Part shown: one piece after another, positions 33,674 to 46,188 of the stretch
Layout: every line of letters starts with the position of its first letter
Position numbering within the stretch: position 1 is the stretch's first letter
NCBI GenBank assembly: GCA_963556255.1
Contig: OY744605.1
Span: 64,289,234-64,353,233 of the forward strand
Origin: Allolobophora icterica
Lineage: Eukaryota; Annelida; Clitellata; Crassiclitellata; Lumbricidae
DNA length: 64,000 nucleotides
Direction: 5' to 3'
Program-made: the position numbers and the translations under genes
Notes under the pieces: model-generated
Seen by the model: the letters and a program-made list of their open reading frames with translations, nothing else
The model's database searches: none
What the model was told of the DNA's origin: nothing

Positions 33674-34096
33674 CAGTGTTTAATCTAGTCCCCCTCTTCT
33701 GGGGGGAGGGGGAAACAAGGTTTGTCGGGAGGGGGACCAACAACGGCGACCTTTATAGGAGAAATTTCATCCGTGTTCCAACGTCCAAGAAATTTTAGGA
33801 GTTTCTGAATTTTAGTAATTTTCTTCTGTAAAAGTTGGAATTTCATCTTTAAAAAAAGTTGATGCCTTTTTTTTAGTCATTCGTCCCACTTATTCGAACT
33901 TTGACGACCTTTTTTAGGAATTCATCTCTATTACTAGTCTCTGGGGGAGGGGAGCGTAACATGTATCCTGGCATCCTGGGGGTAAATTTCTTCCCCAAAA
34001 CAGTCTCTGCATTCTAATATTGCTGGCCTCTGGGGGGAAACTTAAATCCTGGGGAGGGAATTTCCCCCCTCCCAATGACGTCTAGATTAAACACTG
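33674..34096. mobile_element. hAT-like MITE, family 3
   Basis: Perfect 15-bp inverted termini CAGTGTTTAATCTAG and CTAGATTAAACACTG, flanked by TGCATTAGT on both sides (33665-33673 and 34097-34105; 8 or 9 bp depending on one ambiguous base). The interior is rich in GGGGG and has AAAAAAGTTGATG units related to family 2. No coding capacity. Confidence 0.9.
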
Positions 34097-34109
34097 TGCA
34101 TTAGTCGAT

Positions 34110-35553
34110 AGGCTCAGGCTATTTTCTCACGCTATAGAGACGGCAGAGACGATCTTCAAAGCGGTCTGCGTTATAGTTTGTTGTTAGAGAAGGTTTCAGG
34201 TCTTCTTCAAACCAGAATGTTGTCTTCGTTTTCGTATGATGAGCATATATTTTCAATGTTTGGTATACATACTGCATGGAATTATACACCCGCTGAGATT
34301 ACACTGTGTTGTGCGAAGGGAAAAGTGTGAGCTTACAATTTGTGGAGTCCGACCTTTCAAGATATTGTAAAATCATGTTCATCTCTTATCTAAGTAATTT
34401 TTCAATTATTTCTGCAATTGTAATTTTTTTATCGAAATTTATATAGCACCTCTTCGAGATAAAACTCCTCAGTTAATAAGCCGGTGCTCTGCGCTTAGCT
34501 TTAGAATAGCGCTGCAGAAATTTTGAGTTTTCAATTACGATTAGGCGAACCCCTTCAAATCAATTAGGCCTACTCTTGCCTTTCTCTGTCAATGAATAAG
34601 AGTTGACTATGCTTGTTATAGAAAGCAGCACAAACGCGTAGTCCAAGTAAGATTGTTCAGTATACTAAATGCATCATTAAAGCTAATCTCATTTGATTCC
34701 ACTCTGTCCTGTCCTATCTCTGTGACTCTGCCCTGTCCTCCGATATCGAATACTCTTCATCTGGAGAACATTAACAATAAATTATTGTTTACGAACGACA
34801 TGGGCAATTGAAACTAATGGCAGAATGTGTTTACATAATTGACCCGTGTTAGAAAACGACTCCATCATTTGGATTTTTGAAGGTATTACCATATTATGCA
34901 GAAGTATAAATTGTATTAAGGGGTAGGCCTACAATAAAGAAGGCCCAACGAACCCTTACAGCTCCTTAGCGTTCAGAGGCTTGTGCCTCCGACTATGGCT
35001 GCCCAGACATTTCAATTGTCGTGCTGCAACCCTGGTTAAAATGTCCTCAGCATGTAATTTCGTATAATTTCAAGAAGTCTATTTTATGCAGTATCTTGTT
35101 GGCAATACGTCATAATAATTTATGCATATATAATATACTGTAGTATCTTGGATAATATATAGGTGCGGCTCGAGCGAGAACAAGATATTATTAATGTTCA
35201 CTTTAGTGAGTTTGGTTTTAAGTACTATTGTCAGTAAAGTTGGTTTTAACAAATAGCGGAATGAGTTGGAATAAAGCTTTATCAAACATTACAATTTGGA
35301 GACACGTCTTACGCGGCAAGAGGAACTTCAAAATACCGTCAACGCAATTTAAGTGCATAATTCGCTTATGTTCATAGCGCTGGCCGGTTCCATTTTTATT
35401 ACAGGGTATTTCTTTGAAAGGTAACTCCGGGTATGTGCATATCGCATATGTGCATAATTCGGTTATGTGCATAGCCGACAACAGGTCCGTTATTCATTGC
35501 TCTGTGTATATCAACGCCGCTTACTTGCAAGAGCTGCTTAGAACATTCTGGCC
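34110..35553. other. Intergenic; one LINE/SINE tail remnant
   Basis: Around 34435-34530 the sequence ATTTATATAGCACCTCTTCG resembles the GCGCCTC tail family. Near 35400-35470 GTGCATA units repeat. No gene was recognised. Confidence 0.4.
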
Positions 35554-35561
35554 GCGTAGAC

Positions 35562-36068
35562 CAGTGCTGTCCAACCTTTTCGACACCGCGGGCCACTGAA
35601 ACAAATATTAATGAAGCCGAGGGTCGCACCAGAAAACTCGAATGCAACGACTAAAATTTATTCAAAATTTCTAACTGTATTAAAATTTATTTTGAATGGC
35701 AATAATTATGTAATAACCAATGTAAATGTAAATGTACGCGATTTTCTATAGCGACTGCAAATGGCATCGACCTTTCTCATTTTTCAATGAATTGATATGG
35801 TGAGATCCTTCACCACCGCTGCCCGTTTGAATGGGTGCCACGACATTTAAGGTCCCCTTGTTGGGACCGTGCTAGCCCGAGACAGTGTATGTATGGCATG
35901 CTTTACAATAGCTTAGCGCCAAAAAGTATGTCAATAAACGTTCAAGCACGTTTTCAGTGAGCTATCTGGCTTTGAAATGTGCTTGGCAATTTTTTTTATT
36001 TGCGGTTGGTATTCAGCTCGGCCGGGCCACTTAAAATCAGCTCGCGGGCCGCGTGTTGGGCAGCATGG
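35562..36068. mobile_element. hAT-like MITE (CAGTGCTGTCCAACC family)
   Basis: Left end CAGTGCTGTCCAACCTTTTC; the right end is its inverse with a few mismatches (GTGTTGGGCAGCATGG). An 8-bp duplication GCGTAGAC lies at 35554-35561 and 36069-36076. The boundary on one side is uncertain by a base. Internal GCGGGCC motifs are usual for this type. Confidence 0.85.
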
Positions 36069-36109
36069 GCGTAGACAGTTCGCCCGTTGACAGAAAACTA
36101 CTTCGGTTG

Positions 36110-36425
36110 CAAGTGGTCTGTCTTAGCTGCACCGTGGTCTGTATCTTTCCGCTTAAAATTTAAGTCTCACCTTTTCAAGAACTCGTACTCTGACTCAGCT
36201 GATCCTCCGCCTTCCTATTCTCGCCCTAAACGACACCCGCCATAACAGCTGATCTGCCTCCTCTCTTGATCTGGCCTCCATGATTACCGGACTCTGGTTT
36301 CCTTTTGACTACTCTTTGGAAACCCCCTCTGATTTGACGTAGCACTTGTGAATTGGCTGGTGCCCTGCACTTGGTCTTCGAGTGGCGCTCTAGAAGTTTG
36401 GAGATTACGATTGTGAGGCCCCTAA
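36110..36425 (+). mobile_element. LINE 3' UTR and tail fragment
   Basis: Same family as 7500-8180 and 23860-24450 but in the other orientation; includes GATCCTCCGCCTTCC, CTCGCCCTAAACGACACC and the terminal CGAGTGGCGCTCTAGAAGTT. Confidence 0.7.
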
Positions 36426-36750
36426 GCTGTAGCTTTTTCAGCTTATGCGTAAATCCGGCACTGCTGTATAACTGAATGGTTACTGAAGGCATTATAGTAG
36501 GCCTATGTAAGCTCAATTTCTGTTATTAAATACATGTACCAATACATTAATTTTGGTCAATTTTGCACATTACATGTGAACTTCTATGTGCCTAAGGTAT
36601 ATGTCGGTTCAAGGCGGTGCCGAGGATATGCTCTTAAGTGGCGTCGACTGTATATGTAGCCTACCACCAGTACCCTATTACAAAAATCGATCCTGGTATC
36701 TATTTATCTATGCATGTTGTCGGCTTTGTATAACATACTACCCGTTTATA

Positions 36751-36831
36751 GTCTCCGTCTGTCTGTCTGTCTCTGTCTGTCTCTGTCTGTATGTATGTCT
36801 CTATCTATCTGTCTATCTCTCTGTCTATCTG

Positions 36832-36892
<61 letters not shown>

Positions 36893-36952
36893 TTCTCTAT
36901 CTATCTATCTATCCATCTATCTATCTGTCTATCTATCTCTATCTCTCTCTGG
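36751..36952. repeat. (CTGT)n/(CTAT)n microsatellite
   Basis: About 200 bp of interrupted CTGT followed by CTAT units. The Tyr-Leu-Ser-Ile repeats in all + frames here are artefacts. Confidence 0.95.
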
Positions 36953-37019
36953 TTTGTCTTGTTCCTCCACTTTTCGGTCTTGGTCCCTGTCCCTACCTTC
37001 ATCTCTGATTTTTAATCTG

Positions 37020-37680
37020 CATTAAAGGTTAACATTATTTTAGGGTCTAAGATCGAAATCATCCTGACGCATGTTTAACAGCGTTATTGTCGGTAATACG
37101 GTCTGTTACGTGAACAACGTGTGGCCAAAATTATCCTTTAAGAAAGTTTTCTGAGGCGTGACGGTAATATTTGACAAGTTCTTTGGTACTGTCATACATG
37201 ACTGATTCTGGCTTGCGATAAACAAATGACTGCAGTCTTCATAGAATGCTTCAAGCGGGGCGCCGTGCAGTCATGCATCGATGCACAACAACGCTTTGAA
37301 TCAGTCGTTAAATAAGAACAGTTCAAATCACGCAGGTGGGACAAAACATCCAATTTGCGCAGGCTATTTCATACCTGCACAAACGCTGAACAATCATCGT
37401 GACGTGGGCCTACAGCCACATGCTTAATGGAGTATCCGAAATATATGGGCTTACGATACAGTTTTGTCGACTAAGAAACGACTGCAAGCCGGGAAGTTCA
37501 GTTTGCTATTTTGCTGAGTTCACATGAAGGGTTTGGAATTACGCTCTTGCTGTTTGGACTTACACTTGCGCTGAGATTGAACTGAGTATTGCGAAACTAA
37601 AGAGTTGCGAGCCTACATTTGGTGGAGTCAAGTTCCCCAAGATCTCGAAAATCTGGGCTTTTCTAATTTGCTTTAAAACA
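37020..37680. promoter_or_regulatory. 5' flank of FUT-E
   Basis: Unique sequence without similarity to the flanks of FUT-A to D. It is assumed to include the FUT-E promoter; no specific element can be named. Confidence 0.3.
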
Positions 37681-39330
37681 ATGCATCTGCGTAGGCCTAC
37701 ATACTGGCGCAGAGAGTTTAAATTAGTTGGTTTTCTGTTATTTGGCATTGTTGCTCTAACACTCTACAAGATCCTCATACTTTTGAGAAAAGTCTCTTTC
37801 GCGCCATTGACAGCGATGAACAGTAATAACAATTATCCCCCAGAGTTGAGACTTATGAATGCCGGACTAATTTGGCCAACAGGAGACCAAGAGACAAACG
37901 ATCGCTTATCAAATCAACTAAATTTTATGATTTATTTAAATCAGTCTGGCAAATTGAAGACTGCGAAGACAAAACTTATATATCAAGTGCCACACAACAA
38001 CTACGGAGATCCGTTTCCAGAAGGTCAGCAGCTGTTTACCAGCGCCCGGTGCCCGGTTCAGGCCTGTAGCATAACGAGAGATCTAGGGAAGGCCGATGCT
38101 GTTGTTCTGTATGCATTCAGGGAATCAATGCTGAACGAAATGCTACCAAAGCCGAAGCATCAGATTTGGGTCATGACTGGTGGAGAATCGCCTCCACTGA
38201 CTGCCCGTATGAATATACTCGACGCGCGTGCGTTGAAGGACCTTGTCAACTGGACGTTGATCTACCGTAGAGACGCCACTATACCAAATCCTCACGGAAA
38301 ATTCAAGACCTTTCCGAATTTCACTCGCATTGACGATTATCGTTTGGCGGATGGGGTCAGTTATGCAGCGGGAAAGACAAAGAAGGTTGGGTGGTTCGTC
38401 AGCAACTGTAACTTTTCGACGAACAGCGGCCGGGGAAACTATGCCAAGGAATTGTCGAAGTTCATTGATGTCGACATCTATGGACGCTGTGGAAACCTCA
38501 AGTGTCCCAGGAACAACTCGGCTGCCTGTTTTGAGATGCTTCGGAAAGACTACAAGTTCTACCTGGCGTTTGAGAACAACTGCTGCAGGGGCTACATAAC
38601 AGAAAAGTTCTTTAAAAATGCTTTGAAGTAAGAGTTTTACTTAATACAGTAGGCATACAATTTTTGTAGTCGACTACGGGTTTGAGCTGCCTTAATCTGC
38701 ATAATCTGCTTTTGAACTTACATTAATTACTATGATCAGTTAACTGAGCAGTCTAGAGACCAGAATGTTCTCTGTTGGTTTTGTAGTAATTTCCCAATTG
38801 TCTATGAATGTGACAAGGGTGACTAAGTAGGTATGCGAGTTTGTCTAATTACTGGAGGATCACTTAACTTGTGAAGTTAGTCTGAAAGTGGTAGGCCTAT
38901 ATACGCCTATCTGGTCTAAAAGTAGTCAAATCAACAAATCGAACTGAACGAACCTGAAAACGAGACAAAAAAGGAGCATATAATGGAACAGAGGCCAGGA
39001 GTAGTCCAAAGGAAGGAAGTGTTTTCTGGTCTAGGCCATATAGATTAGTTAGGCCTAAGTTAGCGTTATTCGTTCAGATTTAATATTTATGCTGTCAATT
39101 AATCGGCTGATAATTAAGTCATAAGCATATAGGGATCGACAGGGTAGGTCTAACCTTGGGCCCTGCGCCTGCATGCCGGCTGCTGTATTTTACTCCGCTG
39201 GGTTTTGACAACATGTCTTGAACATGCAATTCTTGAGCTACATCGCCGCCTTATGTTAGAAAGCACTAATAAGCCACGCTGCTGTTTTTATTGTGAACAA
39301 GCAATACTACGAACTGTCATATTGATGTGG

Positions 39331-39409
<79 letters not shown>

Positions 39410-42361
39410 ATTCGTTTATTGTTTATAAAGTTAACACACGCTGACACACCGCAGCATGGAACAAAGGTAGATAGAGTTTTGAGAAGTAGGCTAGATAATG
39501 TTGAGTATGGTGTTCGGGAAATATATATAGTCTGTATTGCAGTGGCGCACAACCTTTTTCGGCCAAGGGCCACTATACGATTTCTTTGAACCCTTCGGGG
39601 GCCAAGCAAGTGATGACTCCGCTTAGTTGTGATGAATGCATGTCAAAATTTATGAAGATAATGTGTGCACTAAAACAAGTATAAAGGTAAATATAAAAAG
39701 TTACAGAAGAAGGGGACTCGTGGTACATCTATATTACTACAATACTGATGGTGTTTTCAATCACCACAGTGCGCAAGTAACTGTAGACTTAATGTCAGTG
39801 CTGGCTCATAAATAGTCGCTTTTCCTGTTGGACATCGCGGGCCACATGACGACTCGTCGGGGGGCGAGATTTGGCCCGCTGGCCGGACGTTGTGCACCAC
39901 TGCTCTATTGTCTTTAACTGGAAGACAGTACTGGTGATTCTGAGGACGCAATGAACAAACTGTTTTATGGACTGGTGGTAAAAGAGGCCAAAGGACGTCA
40001 TCTTGATTGTACTTAATGTTTATGGTAATCGTAATCGTAAACTTAAAATTTCTCCGGCGCTATTAAAAAACTAAGTGAAGGGCACCAATTTATTCACGAG
40101 CGCTGCGTCATGTCAGAGGAGTCGTCCAGAGATAGCAAGTGAGGATCCGAGTTCGGTTGGAAAACAAGGAGAGGAGGAGGCAGAGGAACTGCTAAGGCAG
40201 GTTGCGTTTACGACGAGAGATATTGGAAGATGGTGGAGTGGACGGATCAGGGTAAGAATTCTTGAAGAGGTGAGACATTGATTTGGAGTGGAAAGCCTAG
40301 GGGTAGCAGATGATGGTGGCATTGGTGGGTGAGCTACGACACTATTGGAGTAACTGAGAGTATTCGGAATTCAGGAGAGTCGAGATCGGTCAGAGAACTT
40401 GAAATGAGTAGTGACAAGTAGTATAGTGTCGAAAACGGCATATTTTCAATGTGTTACGTGTACATCGTTCATCTGTCTGGGCTTTGTATCCCAGTACATC
40501 ATGAGAAATTTAAAGTCTTGCTATGGTATCGCTTTAGGTGAAAGATTATCCTAGGACTATACCGCAGAACACAGTTGATGTTAAAAGCTTGTAAAAAGTG
40601 AACGATTGTTTTCTTTTATACTCAACCATACCTTAGGAAAAATACTTAATTCGTGCTTCACTTTGCTTTACCTAGCCCAAGATACAGCACGGAATCATTA
40701 TTTACTTATCTGAACACCCTCAATTACACAAAATTTAAACATTTAAACCATGTCTGACGAAATATACGAGGCCATGACAGGCTCAAAGACAGTTATAAAG
40801 ATTTGTGACACATGTTAATATCGAAGCTTGAAGACATTAGCCTATAGGCCTAAAAACTCGTATATTAGGTCACATATGCTACAACTGAATCTGCTTCAGT
40901 TGTAGCATAAGTGATGTGGCCTAATATACGATCGTCTTAGTTTGATCCGAAATTTACGTAACATAATTATGTGCTTTATGTCCTGTCAACTTTCAGGATA
41001 ACATATAAGCACTAGCAGTCTACAGTGGCGGCGATCTTGTCTGAGAGGTGGGGGGGACAAAGTCGGGGCCACGGTCTGGTCGATGACTTTTTTAGGAATT
41101 CGCAGGGCATATTTTAACTGTATAACTAGTGGGACAAATGTCCCAGTAGTGTTAGGATTTGTCCCAGTAGCTAGGCTGATTTGTCCCAGGCAATGTATGG
41201 TTAAAGTATAAGTAGTGGGACAAAATGTTGAAAGAGTGTTAAGGTTTGCCCCAGTAGTAAATTCCCAAAAAGGTCATGAAGTTTTTCGGGAGATGAATTC
41301 CTAAGAAAAGGTCATCAACTGTTTTCGGGAGGTGACGTTTTCGGGAGATGACTTCCTAAAAAAAGGTCATCAACTTTTTCTGGAGGTGAATTTGTAAAAA
41401 AAGGTCATCAATTGTTTCCGGGAGATGACTTTTTCGGGAGACGAGTTCCAAAATTTTGTCCCAGTAGTCAAAATTCCTTAAAATATGCACTGGGAATTCG
41501 TGTCCCCAAAAAAATTCTTTTTTAGGATTTCATCTCCACAAAAATTTGATGACTTTTCTACGAATTCATCTCCAAAAAAGTTGATGACTTTTTTTTTTTT
41601 TTAGTCATTCACCTCTTTTTTACAACTCTTTCTCCCGGGTCTCCCACCTATGATGTGTGATTACCTTTTTTTAGTGATGAACATTAGGAATTCGTCTAAA
41701 AAATTTAAAATTTATTTCCGAATTTCTTCTTCCTTTCTCTTCATTTGGGGGGGGACACTTCTAAAAAATAGAGTTTTTACCTCATCTCGTCAAAAATGCA
41801 GTGAAAACCCTCACGCGTAATTACATTTCTTCGCCTTTTTTCGTGTTTCTTCAAAATTTGGGGCGGGGGGCCAATGTATGGCGTGTCCCCCGACTCTTAA
41901 AGGTGGGGACTTGTCCCCCTCGTCTCCCTTAGATCGCCGCCCATGGCAGTCTAGCACATGATTCCGCTGATTTCAGCCTTAATTTTAGTTTTACTGCTTT
42001 CAGCAATGACGTCATACCGATTGTTCTCGGAGCGCATCCAGAAGACTACAAAGCTCTGGCTCCACCTGGGTCCTACATTCACGTCGACGACTTTGAAAGT
42101 CCGAAGCAACTGGCTGACTATCTCCATCTTCTGGATAAAAACGATACACTCTACAACGAATACTTTCGCTGGAAGAAAACTGGAAGGTTTCTCTCGACGC
42201 TCCCATGGTGTCGTTTGTGTGCTCTTCTGCATGCGAATGACGACGAAAGCTACGTACACTGGTACCCCGACTTCCACAAGTGGTGGGATGAGGGCATGTG
42301 TTTAGAAAACCCAAAACCTGGAAAGTGGCAGTCGTGGAGAAAGAGAAAACAAACAGAATAA
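37681..42361 (+). CDS. FUT-E: divergent alpha-1,3-fucosyltransferase, GT10 family (2 exons)
   Basis: Exons 37681-38627 and 42004-42361 join as AA|C, giving 434 residues. The N-terminal tail is longer and Arg-rich (MHLRRPTYWRREFK), followed by an anchor at about residues 18-36. NWTLIYRRDATI, NSGRGNYAKELSKF (Asn for the His found in the other four) and FENNCCRGYITEKFF are present; the core has RG where the others have KD, so the Asp of the usual DY.TEK is Gly here. Exon 2 is intact (HVDDFESPKQLADYL) and ends in a basic KRKQTE tail unlike the others. It is the most diverged of the five and its exon 1 codon third positions are more G/C-rich. The intron contains two delimited MITEs, a LINE tail and a GAT array. 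Family and splicing are secure; full activity with the substituted Asp is open. Confidence 0.92.
39327..39411. repeat. (GAT)n microsatellite
   Basis: Nearly pure run of GAT units in the FUT-E intron. Confidence 0.95.
39540..39902. mobile_element. hAT-like MITE (CAGTGGCGCACAACC family)
   Basis: Ends CAGTGGCGCACAACCTTTTT and the inverse ACGTTGTGCACCACTG, with flanks CTGTATTG (39532-39539) and CTCTATTG (39903-39910), an 8-bp target duplication with one difference. It includes a GGGCCA-type motif near each end. Lies in the FUT-E intron. Confidence 0.9.
40020..40440 (-). mobile_element. LINE 3' region fragment
   Basis: A diverged antisense copy of the 3' UTR family seen at 7500-8180, with GGATCAGGGTAAGAATTCTT and GAGGTGAGACATTGATTTGG blocks and a GCGC-containing tail near 40055. 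Confidence 0.55.
41023..41945. mobile_element. hAT-like MITE, family 2, full copy
   Basis: Ends CAGTGGCGGCGATC and GATCGCCGCCCATG, with a perfect 8-bp target duplication GCAGTCTA (41015-41022 and 41946-41953). The 923-bp interior is made of loosely repeated units containing AAAAAAGGTCATCAACTTTT and GGGACAAATGTCCCAGTAG. It ends about 50 bp before the FUT-E exon 2 acceptor. Confidence 0.92.
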
Positions 42362-43400
42362 TTTAACATGCATTTAAATTCTTTGCTAATTAATTAATTA
42401 AAATGCGGAATTGATTAATTCTGATGAGATCTGGACTAGTCGTAAAATTCTTTGTGTCGCGATTCGTTTTAAATAGTCCATAAGGATTCGGTTTCTATAT
42501 TCCAACTTTTTAATAAGGATTCGGTTTCTATATTCCAAATGTTTAATTTACAAAGTCTTTTTTACAAGCTTTTATTTGCAAACTGTATTTTAAGTCATCC
42601 TAGAGAATGTTTCATTCGTATTAGAAAATTAGTCATTGAAAAACATTTCAGATGTGTGCTAAAAACAGTTTTCTTATTGCATGAACATCATTTTGGTGGA
42701 AAATATAGACCCCTATATTTCACTAAAGTTATGTTCAACAAGGAATAAGCGAACTTTTAAATCAAAGTTTACGAGAAATGCGAATAACGCACACGTGACA
42801 CACGTGTATCTGGGCAACCATTGCCACTCCTCGCCATCTTGTTAACAACGCGTTTTATAGTAAGCTTACAACCATTTCAACGGTTAGGCAGCAAGACCAA
42901 TCGAGTTTCCTTGAATAAATCCATTGAAGGTTGGAGGCTATCAAAGTACAAATTGCCTCAGATGTCGCAATTGCACATTTCAGATGAGCTGCGGAGCGTG
43001 CGTGTATAAATTTTTACAGTAAATAGGCCTATATCTGCTGAATATAATAAATATGCTGATGAGCAGCAACTCAAAGACAGGAAGGAACAAATATTGATTA
43101 GGTCATTGCTGTACAGAAATGTGAAGTTTTCCGTGGTAGATCAAGGATTGTAGAGCAAGGGTCTTAGAACAGAATATAGGCCTACAAATTTGCAGTTATT
43201 AATTTAGTCAAATGGCAGTATTCCTAGACTGACAAACCAGGGCTTACTTAGCACTGTATCTAGGGGGGGGGGCCGGGGGGGCTAGGGGGCCCTATTAACG
43301 GAACGGTTCGTTCCTTTGGGTACTCCCATTGTCACTGCATGTAACATGTACCGGGGTACTTGTTATTTTTATGCATATATGTTTATGGTGAACAATAAAA
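42362..43400. other. 3' flank of FUT-E, nothing recognised
   Basis: AT-rich; contains a direct repeat of AAGGATTCGGTTTCTATATT (42482 and 42517). No gene or bounded transposon. Confidence 0.45.
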
Positions 43401-43401
43401 G

Positions 43402-43509
<108 letters not shown>

Positions 43510-43517
43510 ATCCGTAG

Positions 43518-43592
43518 TCGCGCTATTCGCACCATCTGGATAAACTCTTCTACGGTGCGTATAAGAGTTTACAGATGGTGCGAATAGCGCGA
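43518..43592. repeat. Inverted repeat, ~30-bp arms
   Basis: Arms 43518-43549 and 43563-43592 are complementary except for a 2-base indel and contain GCGCTATTCGCACCATCTG. Confidence 0.88.
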
Positions 43593-43699
43593 TTTTGTAG
43601 AATTACGGGTTGAGTTAAGCTTAATTTTGTTTTCTGATTATCTCAGAAACAGGAAGCAATATCATGTCTCCTACTCTGGCTACCTTTCACAACAAGCAG

Positions 43700-43797
43700 A
43701 TGTAGACCCTATGATGTGTAGTTCCACAAGGTCCCAAGGTAGGGGTCTTGACCGTCTTGTCCTCTTCGACCCCCCTACCCCGGGATCGCCGCCCATG
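43700..43797. mobile_element. MITE family 2, right end only
   Basis: Ends CCGGGATCGCCGCCCATG like the right terminus of 41023-41945; the left terminus is absent. Confidence 0.7.
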
Positions 43798-44217
43798 CTT
43801 ATGTGCCACATTTGGGCCCATAAGTAGGCCCCTAGCCCATATAAGTTTATAAGTTCATTTTGAAATTAAATGCCACATTTTGGCCCATATGTAGGCCCCT
43901 AGCCCATATAAGTTTATAAGTTCAGTTTGAAATATTAAATGAGGACATAAAATCATCATTTGTTGACAAATGATCGCGAGGACAATGCATATGGCGATCA
44001 TAAATATTCGTAGGCCTACCCATCGCCGCAAAACGGCTGGCCTCAATGAGGGAGATAGAGTAGGCCATATAAGACATTGATTGCTGCTTGGATTATTATA
44101 GGCCTAATTGTAACGTAAGACAGAGATTTAACTATGCTCAAAACAATTCACTTGGCAAAGTTCTATTAATATAAGCATAAAATATAGATAGGCCTACACT
44201 CGGTAATAATCAGTAAT
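43798..44217. other. Intergenic with a direct repeat
   Basis: CCCCTAGCCCATATAAGTTT occurs at 43828 and 43896 within a roughly 68-bp tandem duplication. Nothing else recognised. Confidence 0.6.
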
Positions 44218-44461
44218 CAGTGGTGGCGATCTTGTTTGAGAGGTGGGGGGGGGGACATTTGGGAACTGATCTGGTCAAAAAAGAGTTTTGAACTGATCTG
44301 GTCACAAAAGAGGTCGAAAAACTTTATAACCTGAGTACGAAAAAATTTGATGACCTTTTTTGGTGGTTCTTCAAAATTTTGGGGTCCGATGTATGGCGTG
44401 TCCCCCACTGTTAAAGGTGGGGGGTCTTGTCCCCCTCGACCCCCCAGGATCGCCGCCCATG
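44218..44461. mobile_element. MITE family 2, short copy
   Basis: Starts CAGTGGTGGCGATCTTG and ends GATCGCCGCCCATG. Flanks TCAGTAAT and TCAGTAGG agree at six of eight positions. It is an internally deleted version of 41023-41945. Confidence 0.82.
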
Positions 44462-44491
44462 TCAGTAGGCCTAATAATCGGTCCTGTTAAC

Positions 44492-45414
44492 CAGTCTTGT
44501 TGTCCTCGAGACCAAGGTCTTGGTCTCGAGTGCACTCGAGTTCGTTTTTAAAGGTCTTGATCTTGGTCTTGGTCTTGAGGTTCAAGGTCTTGGTCTTGGT
44601 CTTGAGGTTCAAGGTCTTGGTCTCGAGGCTCAAGGTCTTGGTCTTGGTTTTGCAAGACCAAGACCAAGACTTTTGGGGATATGAACACTACAGTCATTTA
44701 ACAAAACGCAAGGATTTAAAAAATTTATTCAATAATTACGAATACAATTGCTTTAGTATTTACACGGTGTGAGTGAGGCTTTACTGTTGTTTTGGACATT
44801 TATTTTGACTTCCGGTTATTTACCATGGAATGATTTCAAAACAGACTCACATATAAATTTGTACATCTACATCCGGTAGGCTACTTGAAAAGCTGCTCTG
44901 TGTGCTAGTGAATTCAGCACTGTATAACGTATTTCACATAGCAGAATTTTTATGAGGCCCCACAGGCCTTGGTCAGAAAATTCTGAGCGAATTAGTTTTT
45001 ATAAAATGCAACAGGCATTTGGAATAACATTTCGCATAAAGGACTTTTGTAAATACGAATTCGGGATTCTCTGCAGTCTGCATTTGGAGTTGTTTTGTTT
45101 GAATAAAATAAAAGATTCATGTTTTAATTAAAATAGCGAGTAGTCCGACTTGACAATTTTTTTAGTAAGGAATAGAAGTCTGGATATGGTTGTGATTTTT
45201 TGGGGTATTTTTCTCGGTTTTGGTCTCGAGTTTCAAAGTCTTGGTCTTGGTCTTGGTCTCGAGGTTCAAGGTCTTGGTCTTGGTCTTGGTCTTGAGGTTA
45301 AAGGTCTTGGTCTTGGTCTTGAGGTTCAAAGTCTTGGTCTTGGTCTTGGTCTTGAGGTTCAAGGTCTTGGTCTTGGTCTTGGTCTTGAGGTTTAAGGTCT
45401 TGACAACAAGACTG
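44492..45414. mobile_element. hAT-like MITE, family 1, copy 2
   Basis: Perfect 13-bp ends CAGTCTTGTTGTC and GACAACAAGACTG with a perfect target duplication CTGTTAAC (44484-44491 and 45415-45422). Its core is the inverse of the copy at 691-1591, sharing for example AGAAAATTCTGAGCGAATT. Both ends carry GGTCTTG arrays, which produce long spurious frames. Confidence 0.93.
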
Positions 45415-45422
45415 CTGTTAAC

Positions 45423-45941
45423 TCAGACTTTATACCGACCGATTAGGCCTATTAAGAGCAGGTATATATGAATTTATGACTTTTCCAATACGACATCACA
45501 CATCATTTCAGCTTTAGGCTGTTTTAAGAACATTAAAACGATAGGCCTACTAGCCGCGATAAATTCAATGTTGGAATTACTAGCACAGTATAAATAATTA
45601 CACAGTACGTCGACTCGCATTGCTAACTGTTGACTAGTTTTTTGGGTGACGCCATTTTTTTGAATTATAGATTTAAACCGAAATTAACGTTGAGAATAAT
45701 ATTGTTAATTCTAATGAAGTCCTCGATGTTGTTGTAACGTTTAGAAAATACTTTATGTGATGGATTCCGATACATCGGCGTGTACAGAGCGTCTGATTTG
45801 AGGCGAGCGATCGATCGCTCTTCTTGGTCGCTCGCCTAGCAAAGGTACCGGCGACCGATTTATCGCTCGCCTAACCGACGGCTTCTCACCGTCGGCCGTC
45901 GCTCGCTGAGTTTGAGTTAGACTCCAAGACGATATACAAAC
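45423..45941. other. Intergenic; GCTCGCC-rich patch
   Basis: 45800-45905 has several GCTCGCC/GGCGAGC units that can pair with each other. 45716-45775 resembles 47048-47105 (ATGTTGTTGTAACGTTTA), a direct repeat that flanks the duplicated segment. Confidence 0.5.
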
Positions 45942-46188
45942 CTGGAGCCAGACCATTATTTTATTTACCTAATTGAGATTACTTTAATTTACTTACTTAC
46001 GGCAGCGGTGATTGCGTGCCGTGACCTGTCCTAATTACTGCTGACTGATCACTCCAATGTTGACCGTCACACGTCATCTTACGTCAATGGTAGGTTTCTA
46101 GTGAATGTTCATTCAATCTGAGAATTAATATAGCGCCTCTTAAGAGACCTACTCAGATAACGGAACTGAGGCGAGACATGCTACTAGA

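Noticed and set aside
36586..37025. Frames with repeated YLSI
   Set aside because: Translation of CTAT and CTGT microsatellite in all three + frames.
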